DNA of 64,000 nt from Gadus chalcogrammus (taxonomy: Eukaryota; Chordata; Actinopteri; Gadiformes; Gadidae), in the NCBI RefSeq assembly GCF_026213295.1, contig NC_079415.1:18532496-18596495 (forward strand), in the 5' to 3' direction. The translations under genes and the position numbers were made by a program. Shown one piece after another: positions 11,051 to 53,059 of this stretch; the first letter of the stretch is position 1, and every line of letters starts with the position of its first letter. The notes below the pieces were generated by a model, which had not been told where the DNA came from, did no database searches, and saw only the letters and a program-made list of their open reading frames with translations.

Positions 11051-12445
11051 GGCCCCGTTTCCCGATAACGATGGATCCACGCTCGTACGATCATTCTCAC
11101 GATGGATCTTGCGATCCATCGTCAATTTCTTTGGAGCGTTTCCCGAAACTCCTCTTAACGTGAACGCGCATTCGCTGCACTCACGACGTCGTAGGATTGT
11201 AACTGTCTACTGACACGGTGCTGAAATGGGCTCCGTAGGAGGGGGAGACGCAGGAATGTCGCAGGAAAATTGTGTTAAAAATGGTTAAAATATATCCCCA
11301 TCAAGGACAACAGCAGAGTAGCCTACGAAAAAAATAGACTGCAATTATATGAATGCTAAAGACATTAAAACACAATTGATTAGGCTTAAACCGACATATA
11401 TCAGTCCTAATCCTGAATGCACTTTGCGTTTCACGGCATTTTCCCCCCTTAAATAATTCCTCTTCACACCTGTGAATAACCCGGGAGACGTCCATGATGA
11501 GGAATACAACGAAGCCCACCGTCTGGCCCGGTGCATCGTTGAGCGCACGATCGGGAGGTGGAAGTTGCTCTTTAGATGCCTTCACAAGTCAGGCGGAGGG
11601 CTCCAGTTTTCTCCGGCCAAGTCATGCGCCGTGATATGTGTGACGGCTATGTTGCACAACATTGCAGCTAAGGCTGGGGTGGCATTGCTTGAACCGGAGG
11701 ACGTTGAGGACGATGACGATGAGGAAGATCGGTGTGAGGACGGCCTCCCTCATAACTACGCGGCTGGTTTTCATGCGCGTCGAATAGTGATTGAGACTTT
11801 TTTTTAACCCCCTCCACCCTCCCTCATGTCACTAAACATTCCCGTCAACGTGACCAATCCCCACCATATCCCAGCCTTTTGCCTGCTCCTTTGCTTGTTT
11901 TTTATAATTTTTTTATTTCTTTATTTTCTTATTTTTTTAATTTCTTTTATTTCGTTATTTTTTATTTTTTTTAATTTGTTTAATTTAATTTATTTTTTTA
12001 CATTATTTTATGCTACGTTTTATGAGTAGCCATGTCAGTCTGCACAAATCCCCCCACTTTCTCTCACACATTTTGAGTGCCCTGCCTGCGCAAACATTTT
12101 CTGGACTGTCCCGTTTTATTTTGGCCATTTGAACATCTTTATTAATAAATTAATTAATAATCTTTATTAATTACCAAACTAAGAACATAAAGGCGCAATG
12201 CGTTTTAATAAAACGCATCCAATAGACGGAATGTCCGATGGTGTCGCCACTGAGGCTATAGCTGACGATGCTCTTAGCGTCCTACGAGTACCTACGAGCA
12301 CCCCTGGAGTACTCGTTAGCTACGAGCGTTTTCAAGACGTTCGTTCCCCACGATGCTTTCGGGAAACGCGGTGAAAACTCTACGATGCCCTTTCGACGCA
12401 CTTCACGATCCACTTAGGCTAACGACGCTTTCGGGAAACGGGGCC
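11051..12445 (+). mobile_element. PIF/Harbinger-like element, copy B
   Basis: 1395 bp, termini GGCCCCGTTTCCCG and complement. Left flank CTG, right flank CAG (a CWG-type 3-bp site with one mismatch). An AT-rich T-run block lies at 11890-12030. It faces copy A across a 327-bp spacer. Confidence 0.85.
11472..11807 (+). pseudogene. HARBI1-like transposase C-terminus, open frame (copy B)
   Basis: 111 codons open to TAA: EYNEAHRLARCIVERTIGRW, LFRCLHKSGGGLQFSPAKSC and AMLHNIAAKAGVALLEPED, then an acidic tail. This matches the HARBI1 C-terminus (family pattern VERTIGxLKxRFRCL, MLHNIA). Only the last third of a transposase, so it is non-autonomous. Confidence 0.85.
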
Positions 12446-12448
12446 CAG

Positions 12449-13442
12449 GTTTACATGCATTTAATCCATTTTGGTTGTGTATAAGTACAATGTGAAGGTC
12501 ATAGGCTACAAGCTAAATACATTTGTCAAGTGGAAGCTAAAAGCACTGTTGCATTTAAAAGGGAATGAGCAATTCTTTAAAGAACAAAAGGGTCATGTAA
12601 AATATAAATAGAATAAGTTAAGGTTAAAAGGGATGAAAACAGTTTGATGAGTAATGCATTTATAATAGTACAGTTAAAATGGAACAATACATGATGTTGA
12701 CAGATGCCATTTCATTTAAGAACATCTGCTGCACTTAATTATTTTGTTCTGGTATTGTAACACTTGCGGTGTTGAACCTATACATAAGTGCCTTCTTTAA
12801 TGGGCTAGTGCCTTTATTAATGTTCATGAGTATGATGCCAGAGTTATAGAATCAATGGTACTTTGTACAGTTGATTTAATTGAGGCTACGGATATTTTCT
12901 GATGAATGTTATTTTGGAATAGTTATTACAGTAGTGTTGTTGACATGATGCTGATTGTGAATGTGTTATTGCCATGGTGAATTTGTTATATAAAAAGATC
13001 AACTCATGTTATGAAGAAGAGACACAGCGTCGGCTGACTATTAATTCATTTAATGATAATTTCAACCCTTTAACAGGGGTGCTACAGTACCAGGAGGGCA
13101 ATCGTGCAGATGGGGGCTTGGCGAGGGACGAGTAGTCAGGCAGGCGGAGCGGAGGTCCGGTAGCGGGTAGTCAGGCAGGTAGAGGGAGAACTATGGGGAG
13201 GGGAAAAGGGCTTCCCAGAGGGACAGGGAATTCAAGCAGGACTTGGCAATAGAGCTGGTTTGACGATACGAACTTGCTAGTAGTGAACGACGAACTGGTG
13301 CCGGCTGATTGGGGATCCCCGGCTGAAGTAGGGAACGTAGATTGGAGATTGCCAACAGGTGGGTTGAGGGAAGGGGGACCAGTTACGACCTGCAGCCACT
13401 AGAGGTAGGTGTTGGACGGTGTAGCGGGACGTGGCGTAACAC
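12449..13442. other. intergenic, holds an 81-bp direct repeat
   Basis: 12997-13077 repeats 10770-10850 at about 95% in the same orientation. 13128-13180 has repeated GTAGTCAGGCAGG motifs shared with 8206. No ORF recognised. Possibly retrotransposon-derived. Confidence 0.4.
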
Positions 13443-13487
13443 AAATACTATGTTTACTTGTTGGTAAAACACCATAATATGTCTCCT
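13443..13487. mobile_element. solo right end of a TTAA element
   Basis: The last about 45 bp (ending CATAATATGTCTCCT, then TTAA) match the right end of the element at 13524-16101, in the same orientation. The rest of this copy is missing. Confidence 0.7.
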
Positions 13488-13819
13488 TTAAGCTGAAAAT
13501 CAGGGTACAACACATAATATTAAAGGGGACATATTATGAAAATAACACTTTTCCTGGGATTTAGTGTTGCTTTGGGTCTCTGGTGCTCATACAAACTTTT
13601 GAAAAAAGACTACATGATTTTTTGAGTGAGATATGCATTTCTGAAAGTATCCCGCCTACAGTTACCGAACGATATACGAATATTACCTCCCACTTCCCAA
13701 ATCAGAGCATAGCTAAGATTTTGTGGACCAGCGGACGAGCAGCTCCGGCGGGGGGACTCTGCGGCAGCCCTGCGGCTAAGCTCCGGGAGTACAATTTCGA
13801 AGCTTCGGCGGCAGTCCGG

Positions 13820-14748
13820 TAGCCTGGCTCCGCCCGCCTAAGTACTTCCGCTCAATTTGAATTTCCCTTCAGTACTAGGTCTGGACCTGCTGTATGTAAT
13901 TTGGTTTTCTGGTGCCGCTGTCACACTAAATTTGTACCGGCTGCCAAATTTGTACCGGGCGCGTCCGTTATCTGTATTGTGCTATTTCGTCCTTATAAAG
14001 TAAAAACAAGTGTTATCTGTAATGATATCAACATCAGTTATTAGACCGTCACACGGAGCATGCGCAGTTGGATTGGCGCGCTGCATGTTGATGTCTGTTC
14101 CAAGATACATTGTGTGTTTATTAAGGAACCCAACAAATTACATTATCTAGCGATCCGTTAACTGTATTATGTTATTTCGTCTTTGGCAACATGAGCGCAA
14201 ATGTTTTTTGAAACCTGCCCGGCAACGGACGACGCGATCATCTGCTGACAGGCAGGTTTGGAATGGATTACGTATGGATGACGCGCCCGGTACAAATTTG
14301 GCAGCCGGTACAAATTTAGTGTGACACCGCCACAGCGGCCACCAATCAGCGAACAGAGGGCGTGTCTGAGAACAATGACGATAAAGTCGTACGCCAGTTT
14401 GAGTTGTTGTTGTAGGTCGGTAGTTGATTTACAATGTGCAATTTTTCCTTGATAAATGAAATTCGACGAACAAAACCTGCAGCTGTCGTTGACGGACATT
14501 TTCGTGCAGACGCGCAAAGTGTTTGGTTTGTGTACAACCTGCGCGTGATTCCCGGCGCATGACATACGTCACAACCAAACGTTAGCGATTGGTTATGGCA
14601 GATCCAGAGTGGCACTGGGCAGATCCAATCATTTTAAACTTCAACAGACACCCGCCTTCAAGTGAGTTAACGTTTGTCAATTGATTAGGTCCAGACTCTG
14701 TACAAATGAAATGAAGTGAAGTACGAGAGTCTGGTAGAACCAGGGTAG
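13820..14748. mobile_element. hAT-like element (TAGCCTGG ends) with nested MITE
   Basis: Begins TAGCCTGGCTCCGCCCGCC, ends ACCAGGGTAG, flanked by 8-bp CAGTCCGG (13812-13819 and 14749-14756). A related copy without the internal MITE is at 51247-51629. Confidence 0.8.
13919..14326. mobile_element. MITE with 47-bp perfect terminal inverted repeats
   Basis: Both ends begin TGTCACACTAAATTTGTACC and are complementary for 47 bp. Flanked by CCGC (13915-13918 and 14327-14330). It lies inside the hAT-like element at 13820. Confidence 0.85.
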
Positions 14749-15035
14749 CAGTCCGGCACTCCGGGAGCTGTACTGCCGCCGAAGTTGGCGGGTCCGGTGG
14801 GGGGTAGGTCTCGGCGGCAGTCCGGCAGGTCCGGCGCGGGGAGCACGGCGGCAAGTCAGGCAGCTCAGCTCCCGGAGTACAATCCCTTTCGCCTCCATGT
14901 CGCAGTTCATGGACTTCAGAGAGTCAAGGCCAAAGTTCCTTTCCCCCAATTCCTCTCAACCATGGCCGAGATATCCCCCACTACGAGTCTTTTACTTGTT
15001 GTGGAAGTGCCACAGATGTCATATGCAGTCTTTAT

Positions 15036-15746
15036 CAGTGGCGATTTCTCTAAGACTGCAAGGGAAGCTCAGCTTCCCCTAAAATTTCGAACATTAAATT
15101 GTCAAATATGTATTGTTGTGTTAACATTTCATTGACTACAAATTCGTTAAAATACGTTCATGTCGAAGACAAGTTCGATAAGAATGTTATCCAAGACTGA
15201 CTCGATTTTGTTAACTTCTCATACATTCCCGTAATGTCAATGCATTAGACCGTAGAAGCCGAGCGTCCATTCACTTCAATGAGACTGCATGGAACAGTTT
15301 TTTTCATTGCCTCGAAACTCGACGGTCATTGGATAAATGCCCAGATTTGTCCCGCCCCCGGACGCTCAGCGTCTCTGGGGGTGGATGGAGCAGTGGGCTG
15401 GCCTGGGCTAGCATGGACGCTGGGCTTCCGCATTATGATTGGAGGATCAGTCGAAAGTCTGAATCACTTTTTGATTGACAGCTATTTTGAGATATACACA
15501 GTCACTTCACTATCTGAGTTCAGTGACAGTCCCATCGCGGATTTTGCAAGTGAAGTCTCATGACAAACTGCAACACATTTCTTGGTATTTGCTTGGCGAA
15601 ATTGCTTCCATTATTAATTTAACAGGTCACAGACCATTTTCTTGAAAAGGAACGGAGGGCCGAATAGAGGTATAAATAAATTGACAACAATTTGATGTAG
15701 GCCAAAAATGAGCTTCCCCTCTTTAAAAGACCAGCAGCCGCCACTG
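15036..15746. mobile_element. hAT element (CAGTGGCG ends)
   Basis: Starts CAGTGGCGATTTCT, ends AGCCGCCACTG, with an exact 8-bp target duplication GTCTTTAT (15028-15035 and 15747-15754). Subterminal GAAGCTCAGCTTCCCC motifs. No intact transposase. Confidence 0.85.
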
Positions 15747-16380
15747 GTCTTTATGATTCATAATATCATCCGGGGCGCACATCGCTTCTGGCCATGATAT
15801 TAGATATAATATTATATAAATAACCATATATAATATCATTATTATTATTATTATTATATTATATAGATATAAAGCTCCAGGAGTCAAACGGCAGCAATCC
15901 CTTCTCCTCCATGCTGTGGTTCAGTCTGACAGCTCATTGGGTCAATGGGCAGCAGCTCCGAGGCGCCGCTATAGAGGGGAATAGCGGTAGGCAAGATTTT
16001 TCTTTCCTAAAAGCTATTTCCAGCAAACAGCTTCAAAAACATGTTTTGTGGAACTCAAATACTATGTTTACTTGTTGGGAAAACACCATAATATGTCTCC
16101 TTTAATTGTCGAATAGTGTTCGACAAAGTTTTAATATTAGTTTTGGCCTCCTGACTATAAAGAGGGCTTCGCAAAGGCAAAAGTGTACGGTAACACGCTA
16201 CCTCTCTGTGATTTTCCAAAAGCACCACTAGAGAGCGACACAAGCACGCGTGTTGGGATGCATTAACAACTCCTTTGGTACACAAATCAAATAAACACTT
16301 ATCCTGGTCTGATGAATGAGGAAAAGGGTCCAAGTCAGTAGATAAATTGGTATATAATATTATATCTAATATCATGTATC

Positions 16381-16944
16381 ATGAATTTTATGTTAAAACC
16401 AATCAATCTATTCACATTCAGATACATAATTAGTAATTATGTATCTGAATGTGAATAGATTGATTGGTTTTTAGAGCTGTCAAGCGGTTAAAATATTTAA
16501 TCGTGATTAATCGCATTAATGTCATAGTTAACTCACGATTAATCGCAAATAATTTTTCTATGCTAAATATCCCTTGATTTTTTTGTCCCATAATTCTTCT
16601 CATTTTAATTATCTTATCAACATGGAGAAGTGCATCGGCTTGCCTTGTGCAAATGATTTTTTATTGATAACAACATTGGCATAATACTGATCAAAACAGG
16701 ACGATACAAAAAAAGAGCCTATAGTGCAATTAAACGACTGCTTTGAACAAATGTCATTTGAACAAAGCAGACAGGCTACTGCTTCTTTGTTTTGAGCCAA
16801 AGAAAAAAAAAAAAAAAAAAGTATTTTAAATAAAATAATTGCGTTAATCGCGCGATAATTTTCTTAACGCCGTTAAAATTGGTTTGCGTTAACGCCGTTA
16901 ATAACGCGTTTAACTGAAAGCTCTAGTTTTAACATAAAATTCAT
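16381..16944. repeat. 105-bp perfect palindrome interrupted by a MITE
   Basis: 16395-16432 and 16434-16471 are perfect 38-nt complements around one base. Removing the MITE at 16472-16925 and one duplication copy adds 14 more paired bases on each side (16381-16394 with 16931-16944), giving 52-bp arms. Confidence 0.85.
16472..16925. mobile_element. MITE with TAGAGCT ends and GTTTT duplication
   Basis: Starts TAGAGCTGTCAAGCGGTTAA, ends AACTGAAAGCTCTA, flanked by GTTTT (16467-16471 and 16926-16930). Subterminal AATCG/CGATT motifs. hAT-like ends but a 5-bp duplication; family uncertain. Confidence 0.75.
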
Positions 16945-17699
<755 letters not shown>

Positions 17700-17781
17700 C
17701 ATCTAATTCTAGGAGACTTGAGGGTGGGCGGAGTCTGGCTGAGTGGGCGGAGTCTGGCTGCCCTGTTTGGGAAGGATTAGA

Positions 17782-17789
17782 TGACGTCA
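17782..17789. promoter_or_regulatory. CRE-like palindrome TGACGTCA
   Basis: Perfect 8-bp consensus CREB/ATF site about 20 nt after two GGGCGG boxes in the presumed cert1 promoter. The position supports function, but a single motif is weak evidence. Confidence 0.4.
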
Positions 17790-18192
17790 GGCAGCAGCCA
17801 GCGCCCCTGAGCAGCGCTCCAGTCTGACACACGCGCTCACGGACCACCCGCTGACGTCTCGGGGAACACGGCCATCTGACAGACAGCTGTCACCAGTACG
17901 GAACCAGTATAAGTGTCAAAGTAGCGTTATACCAGTGATCCACGGGTCGTTACCTCTATCTGTCGATTGATTTCTGCAAATCATTTTGATATTTCCGTTG
18001 ACGCACCTGGCAACTTGAACCTCCGTGGGGCTAAAGGTAGAAGGACTGGAGCTGGTGAGGTTGGATTGCACTGTTTATCCATGAGACCTGGGATCGATAC
18101 ATAACAGGGCTGTTATCAGCATTGACTCGCGTCCACCTGCACCGGCATAGATCTGTGCGGCTGCAGATCGCTGTGTTTTCATCTGGACTGCC

Positions 18193-18285
18193 ATGCCAAC
18201 ACTTCCAGGAGCACTCGGAAATAGTCTTGACCTTACTTCATGGGACTATATTTTGTTTACATTCTCAAACGACTCCCAACACTGA
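18193..18285 (+). CDS. possible upstream ORF in the cert1 5' leader (30 codons)
   Basis: ATG at 18193 opens a 30-codon reading frame starting MPTLPGALGNSLDLTSWDY and ending in TGA, 78 nt before the main ATG and in the same frame. It could dampen translation if the leader is one exon. No homologue recognised. Confidence 0.25.
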   Translation: MPTLPGALGNSLDLTSWDYILFTFSNDSQH

Positions 18286-18363
18286 AGGCCGTATGACCAG
18301 GGGCTCGACCGCCGTATACCACTCCCAGTTCACCCACTAGTCGACCAGTGAATTCCTTCAGTT

Positions 18364-35809
<17,446 letters not shown>

Positions 35810-36009
35810 GGATAAAGGTACAAATATGAAATAAAAATATAAAAACAGAAAGCCCAACCTCATACAATATTAAATTGTACACAGATGGTCTACATTAGCG
35901 GACATTCAAACTTTACATGCCATTTTGTGTATTCACACATTTCAAATCGCTTATCGGAGTTATTGTGTGTCCTCTCTGCAGTGTACCTCACCCTGCAGGG
36001 AAACTGAAG

Positions 36010-39000
36010 TGGAACCCAAGCTCCGAGCTGAGATAAATGAAGCCACGCTCCCGCCATGCTACCTCGCTAGGTAGTTTCTACTCCCTTTAGCTTTGGCGTA
36101 GCATCCTTGCTACTTGTTAGAGGTTCTTGTTATTCTCCGTGGCTACAGTGAACGTCCTTTGGGAGGAAGGCTGCACCTCAGTCACGCTCTGATGGGTACT
36201 TTTGCACAGGAAATGACTTGTCTTCCCCCATTGCTACTTTTTTCTAAATGAGTCATCATATGGGAATAATTAGTCTTGGATTACGTGTTTGTTTATGCAT
36301 TTAGGCTTGATGGCTTCGCATTGTTTCTTGGTGGGGAGAAATTAGTTTGGATAAATTATAGTATGAGCAGTGGAGGTTAGAAGACACTTTAGACATTCAA
36401 GGCAATACTATGCAAGCTGCCATGGAGTTGCAAAAGACTGCTCTTTAATAGCTGCCTACACACTATCTCCTTTGAATTGTCCCACAAATCCCCCATCATT
36501 CTCTACTGAATGATGGATAAAGCATTTCATTTGAGCATCTCGTTATTTCATCGTTATTTCAAGACACATGGTCTCTATGGGGTGTCCGATTATATATTTT
36601 TTATCAATAGCTTTTTATATAATGCTGCTAATTTTAGCCTACAACTAAATGTAAAAGGGGGTGAAATAGTATTTTTAATTCAAAGGAACAAGTGGAGAGG
36701 GAGGTCGTCAGTGGATGGCCTCCGATGACACCAGGCTTGAGCTTTAACCCTTTTTAGTCCTTCTGGTGAAAACACCGCTTATATGGTACTGATGGAAGGA
36801 GGTTATGTTTTATAAGATATTTAATGTACAATAGATATATCTTGTATTTACTGCTTGGCTTGTTTATTTTATTGCTGATGTTGCGACAACATGGCATGGC
36901 TATGATCATGTTATTTTTTGTGTTTCTAATAGTTTGTGGTCACTCGCAGTCTACGTTCGCTTTGTGTCAGAATTGACAAGAAATGCCTTAGAATTACAAA
37001 ACGCTTTAGGATGAGAAAGCTTTAGAAAGTGCCTAATGGCCATTTACTCAACACTGGCTAGTCGAGATATACTGTCAACAAATCTAAAACTTACCATACA
37101 CACAAACACGGATGACGTTTACGTTCAGTCAGTCCGTGGTTCAGAGCTCCCCACAGTTCGTGTTCTCCAGGACTATGGTGTCCTTCAGTTTTTTGGGTAG
37201 TCTTTGTTTTTACAAAAACGCTACATTGTAGTATCCTAGAGACCTCAAATGAATTTCAAATTTGGCATGAAGTCATGAAAAAAGAATGTGGTCAAACTGT
37301 AGTCATGTAATGCCCGGGTTAATTTATATTTAAGAAGCAATATGTCAACATACTTAGGAGTCATGGTGCTCAACAGTGGATATTTTCTTCCACTCCTCTC
37401 TTGCGTTTCAAAAGCATTCTTAACAATTAGCTTCTGAATCTGGTTTGTAATGCACGTTAACACTGAATGAGGCCACTACTTCGCTCATTAGCGTTCTGCA
37501 AGTGTTAATTAGCAAGTTTGAGCTTGATGGGAACCACTGTTACCGGGGCTTTTACCATGATTTAATCTTTAAAAGGCCCCATTTGGATACTCGTTATGTT
37601 GAGCATTGTCCCTAAACAATGCTATGATACAACTTCAATCAAAACAGTTCAATAACCTTTCAGAGGGATTCTATTTTTCAGCTGGTACTTTTTATGCTTT
37701 ACTGAATTTAGCCACTTTTTTTCCGCACTACCATGTTGTAGTCAATGTAAATTAATTTAGTGATGCATTTCAGAAATTTTCCAATTCATGATCTTGATTT
37801 GTGTCCATGTCCTTCGATCTGCTGAACAGCTTTTTTTCCCATTGATTTTAAACCCTAAGATCCTGGTAGAGGATCCTTGGGTCGGGGGGGGGGGGGGGTC
37901 AGGGTGGGGCCGCGCGGGGGTGTATGATACCCGGCTGTACGCCAGGAGGACGCCCCAGCACTGAACCGATACACGACTCCTCTGGAGCTTAAACCCTGAA
38001 TGTAATAATAGGGGAGAAATCCTGTAAGTGGACGGTTACACTAACGCTGTTGGGAAAACACAGCTGAGAAAATGCGGCACAGCCCTGTGTTTAGAAGGCG
38101 CAATGAATGTAAGGACGGCAATAAAGATTCATTTCAACACTTTGGCCTAGTGCTTTGACAACAAAATCACAAAACGCATCAAATAACTGGCACAATGAAA
38201 CCCAATTTAGGAACGGAATAAAAGCTTAACATTACATTTTAATCGGCAATTGTATTGTAGCATGCTTGTTTTACAATTAAGGCCCCTTTAGATATGTACA
38301 GATTCTATTCATGAAATCAGAATACACTCAATAAATAAAAAATACCCTTCCAACATTTTTACATTACTCTGTACAGCTGTTCATTAAGTTAATATGGCTC
38401 TATGTGTTTTGACTCTGGGTTGACAGAGTAGTGAAATTAGTTGAGATATCACAAAAAAAGTCAGAAAATGTTGGCTTGGCTCATTGGGCATTTTCAATAG
38501 ACACACTAATTACATACATACTCCATTAGGTAACACTCAACGGGGTTGTGTGCTGAACCTACAATGCATCAACATGATTTAAAAACAGACAGAACAAATG
38601 AAGGCAATACAGTGGTAGTGTAAAAAGAATTGCTATGTTAAACAATATATATCTTTTCACATTAATAGCAGCATAAACAATCATATCGGTCTGGCATGAA
38701 CAATAGAATATTATTTTCTGCACATATTTTCCATTAGTAACATCGATTGCTTAGTGCCGTTCTATCAATGATCCCGAGTTAAATTCAAGGTATTTGGTGG
38801 AAAAGGCCAACGCCTTTCCGAACACACAATCCCACACAACCACTGTGTTCATATGCAGATAAAGTGGCACATGCAGTTCATATGCAGATTAGTGGTTTTT
38901 GTTTACAATTCAAACAAAAATAAACCAAGAAGTTAAGATGAATTGGATGGTGAGCAGCATCCAGTGAAGTCTGCACACAGCTTTAGATTGTTTGGCGAGC

Positions 39001-39254
39001 GCTGAGCAGTGCTCAGTCCGGACGTGTTCACTGCCACTCCAGTGAGATGTGGTCTCCACTTCCTGTTTCCTTGACCCGGGACATTCTGCTACTCCCTTAA
39101 AAGAACAGGTAGGGATCTTTTTTCCGAAGTCACTTTAAGATTCTTTGTTTCCTTCACCGGGATTCAGTTCAGCACTCACAACTCCATGGCAATAAAAAAG
39201 GGAAAAGCGCCGTATTAGTGTTTTCTTCATCACGCTCTCGACTCCAACTCTGCC
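36010..39254. other. shared 3' flank between cert1 and hmgcr (both 3'UTRs)
   Basis: No further ORF is convincing. The stretch is AT-rich with few recognisable repeats, as expected for long 3'UTRs. On the + strand, AATAAA occurs at 38120-38125 and 38217-38222. On the - strand a possible ATTAAA lies near 38242. The two transcripts may overlap near 38.2 kb. A run of 14 G lies near 37886. Confidence 0.5.
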
Positions 39255-52272
<13,018 letters not shown>

Positions 52273-52820
52273 TCTTCTGACTGCCTTTCCACCAACTCCT
52301 GGTTCTCGAACCAAACTGTATAGACAGAGACAACTTGTTTTATCCAATAGTGGCGACCCCTTCCTCTGGTGTGGAATCACCGCATACATATGGTTATATG
52401 AGGTCTTCCAACAATATGACCTGCTGATTAGTAATGGTGTATAACATTATTATCTCCCGACCACTCCGACACGATGTCTGACGTCCATTATTAGACATCT
52501 GCCACTTCACTTCTCTGTGTTTAAAACATCCACACTTTCAAATAATTTCTCTACTTTTAACTATCGCGTTAAATGTCTCCACGTCTCACTGGTTGACTGA
52601 GTGACAGTGTCTAAAGGTTGCAAGTCAGAGCCCGCTCAGCTCATCACACCAGCCCTGTCAGAAGGCTGTCAGCTCCACACAGAGCGTTAGCATCATCGTT
52701 AGCATCGTGCTAGCGGTTTAGTATGAACTTAGTCCAGAGTTTACACAAGGTCATCTCGTGACAGAGTCTATGTATATACAGTATTGTCTTCATCGGACCG
52801 ATTGTTAACAGTGGGCTTAC

Positions 52821-52910
52821 CTTAATGGTGACTTTCCGCGTTCATCTGGCGTTGATTTGACAGTAACACGCCATGACCCGTCCAACTCTCAGGAGCACTG
52901 ATGTAATCCT
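52821..52910 (-). other. hmgcr: hmgcr non-coding exon 1 (5'UTR)
   Basis: A donor (CATTAAG|GTAAGC) at 52820/52821 fits the known non-coding first exon of HMGCR. Its 5' end is not determined. On the - strand it contains a 10-codon upstream ORF (52874 to 52842, MACYCQINAR then TGA). Confidence 0.5.
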
Positions 52911-52956
52911 CCCCGCATCAACATGGCGACCCGGAAGCGACCAGGAAGCTCAGTGG

Positions 52957-52964
52957 TGACGTCT
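52957..52964. promoter_or_regulatory. CRE-like element TGACGTCT upstream of hmgcr
   Basis: A 7 of 8 match to the CRE lies about 50-80 nt upstream of the likely hmgcr first exon. CREB sites next to SREBP sites are known in mammalian HMGCR promoters. I could not identify a convincing sterol element. Confidence 0.35.
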
Positions 52965-52967
52965 TCG

Positions 52968-52968
<1 letters not shown>

Positions 52969-52998
<30 letters not shown>

Positions 52999-53033
52999 CT
53001 TCTTCTTCTTCTTCTTCTTCTTCTTCTTCTTCT
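52969..53033. repeat. (CTT)n / (GAA)n triplet repeat upstream of hmgcr
   Basis: About 21 uninterrupted TTC units on the + strand, GAA on the hmgcr sense strand, directly next to the CRE-like site and first exon. Confidence 0.95.
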
Positions 53034-53059
53034 GCTACTACTTCTTCTTTTTCTTTTTG

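Larger units (their letters stand above)
13524..16101. mobile_element. TTAA-flanked DNA transposon carrying nested insertions
   Basis: Starts AGGGGACATATTATG, ends CATAATATGTCTCCT, TTAA on both sides (13520-13523 and 16102-16105). It contains the hAT-like elements at 13820-14748 and 15036-15746. GC-rich CGGCGGCAGTCCGG patches flank the first insertion. No transposase ORF. Confidence 0.75.
17700..18363 (+). promoter_or_regulatory. cert1: cert1 promoter and 5'UTR region
   Basis: The 660 bases before the cert1 ATG are richer in GC than the surrounding sequence. They contain a direct repeat of GGGCGGAGTCTGGCTGAGT type (about 17725-17762) giving two GGGCGG Sp1-type boxes, then a perfect palindromic CRE TGACGTCA at 17782-17789. 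The transcription start is not determined. A short upstream ORF lies inside (18193-18285). No head-to-head neighbour gene is visible upstream; in human the neighbour is POLK. Confidence 0.5.

Noticed and set aside
14167..14565. A 132-codon - strand frame
   Set aside because: Lies across nested MITE ends and a hAT-like element; no protein similarity recognised.
37880..37900. G-homopolymer, also C-run at 34148 and G-run at 59403, as functional quadruplexes
   Set aside because: Single homopolymers are common and error-prone in assembly; no other support.
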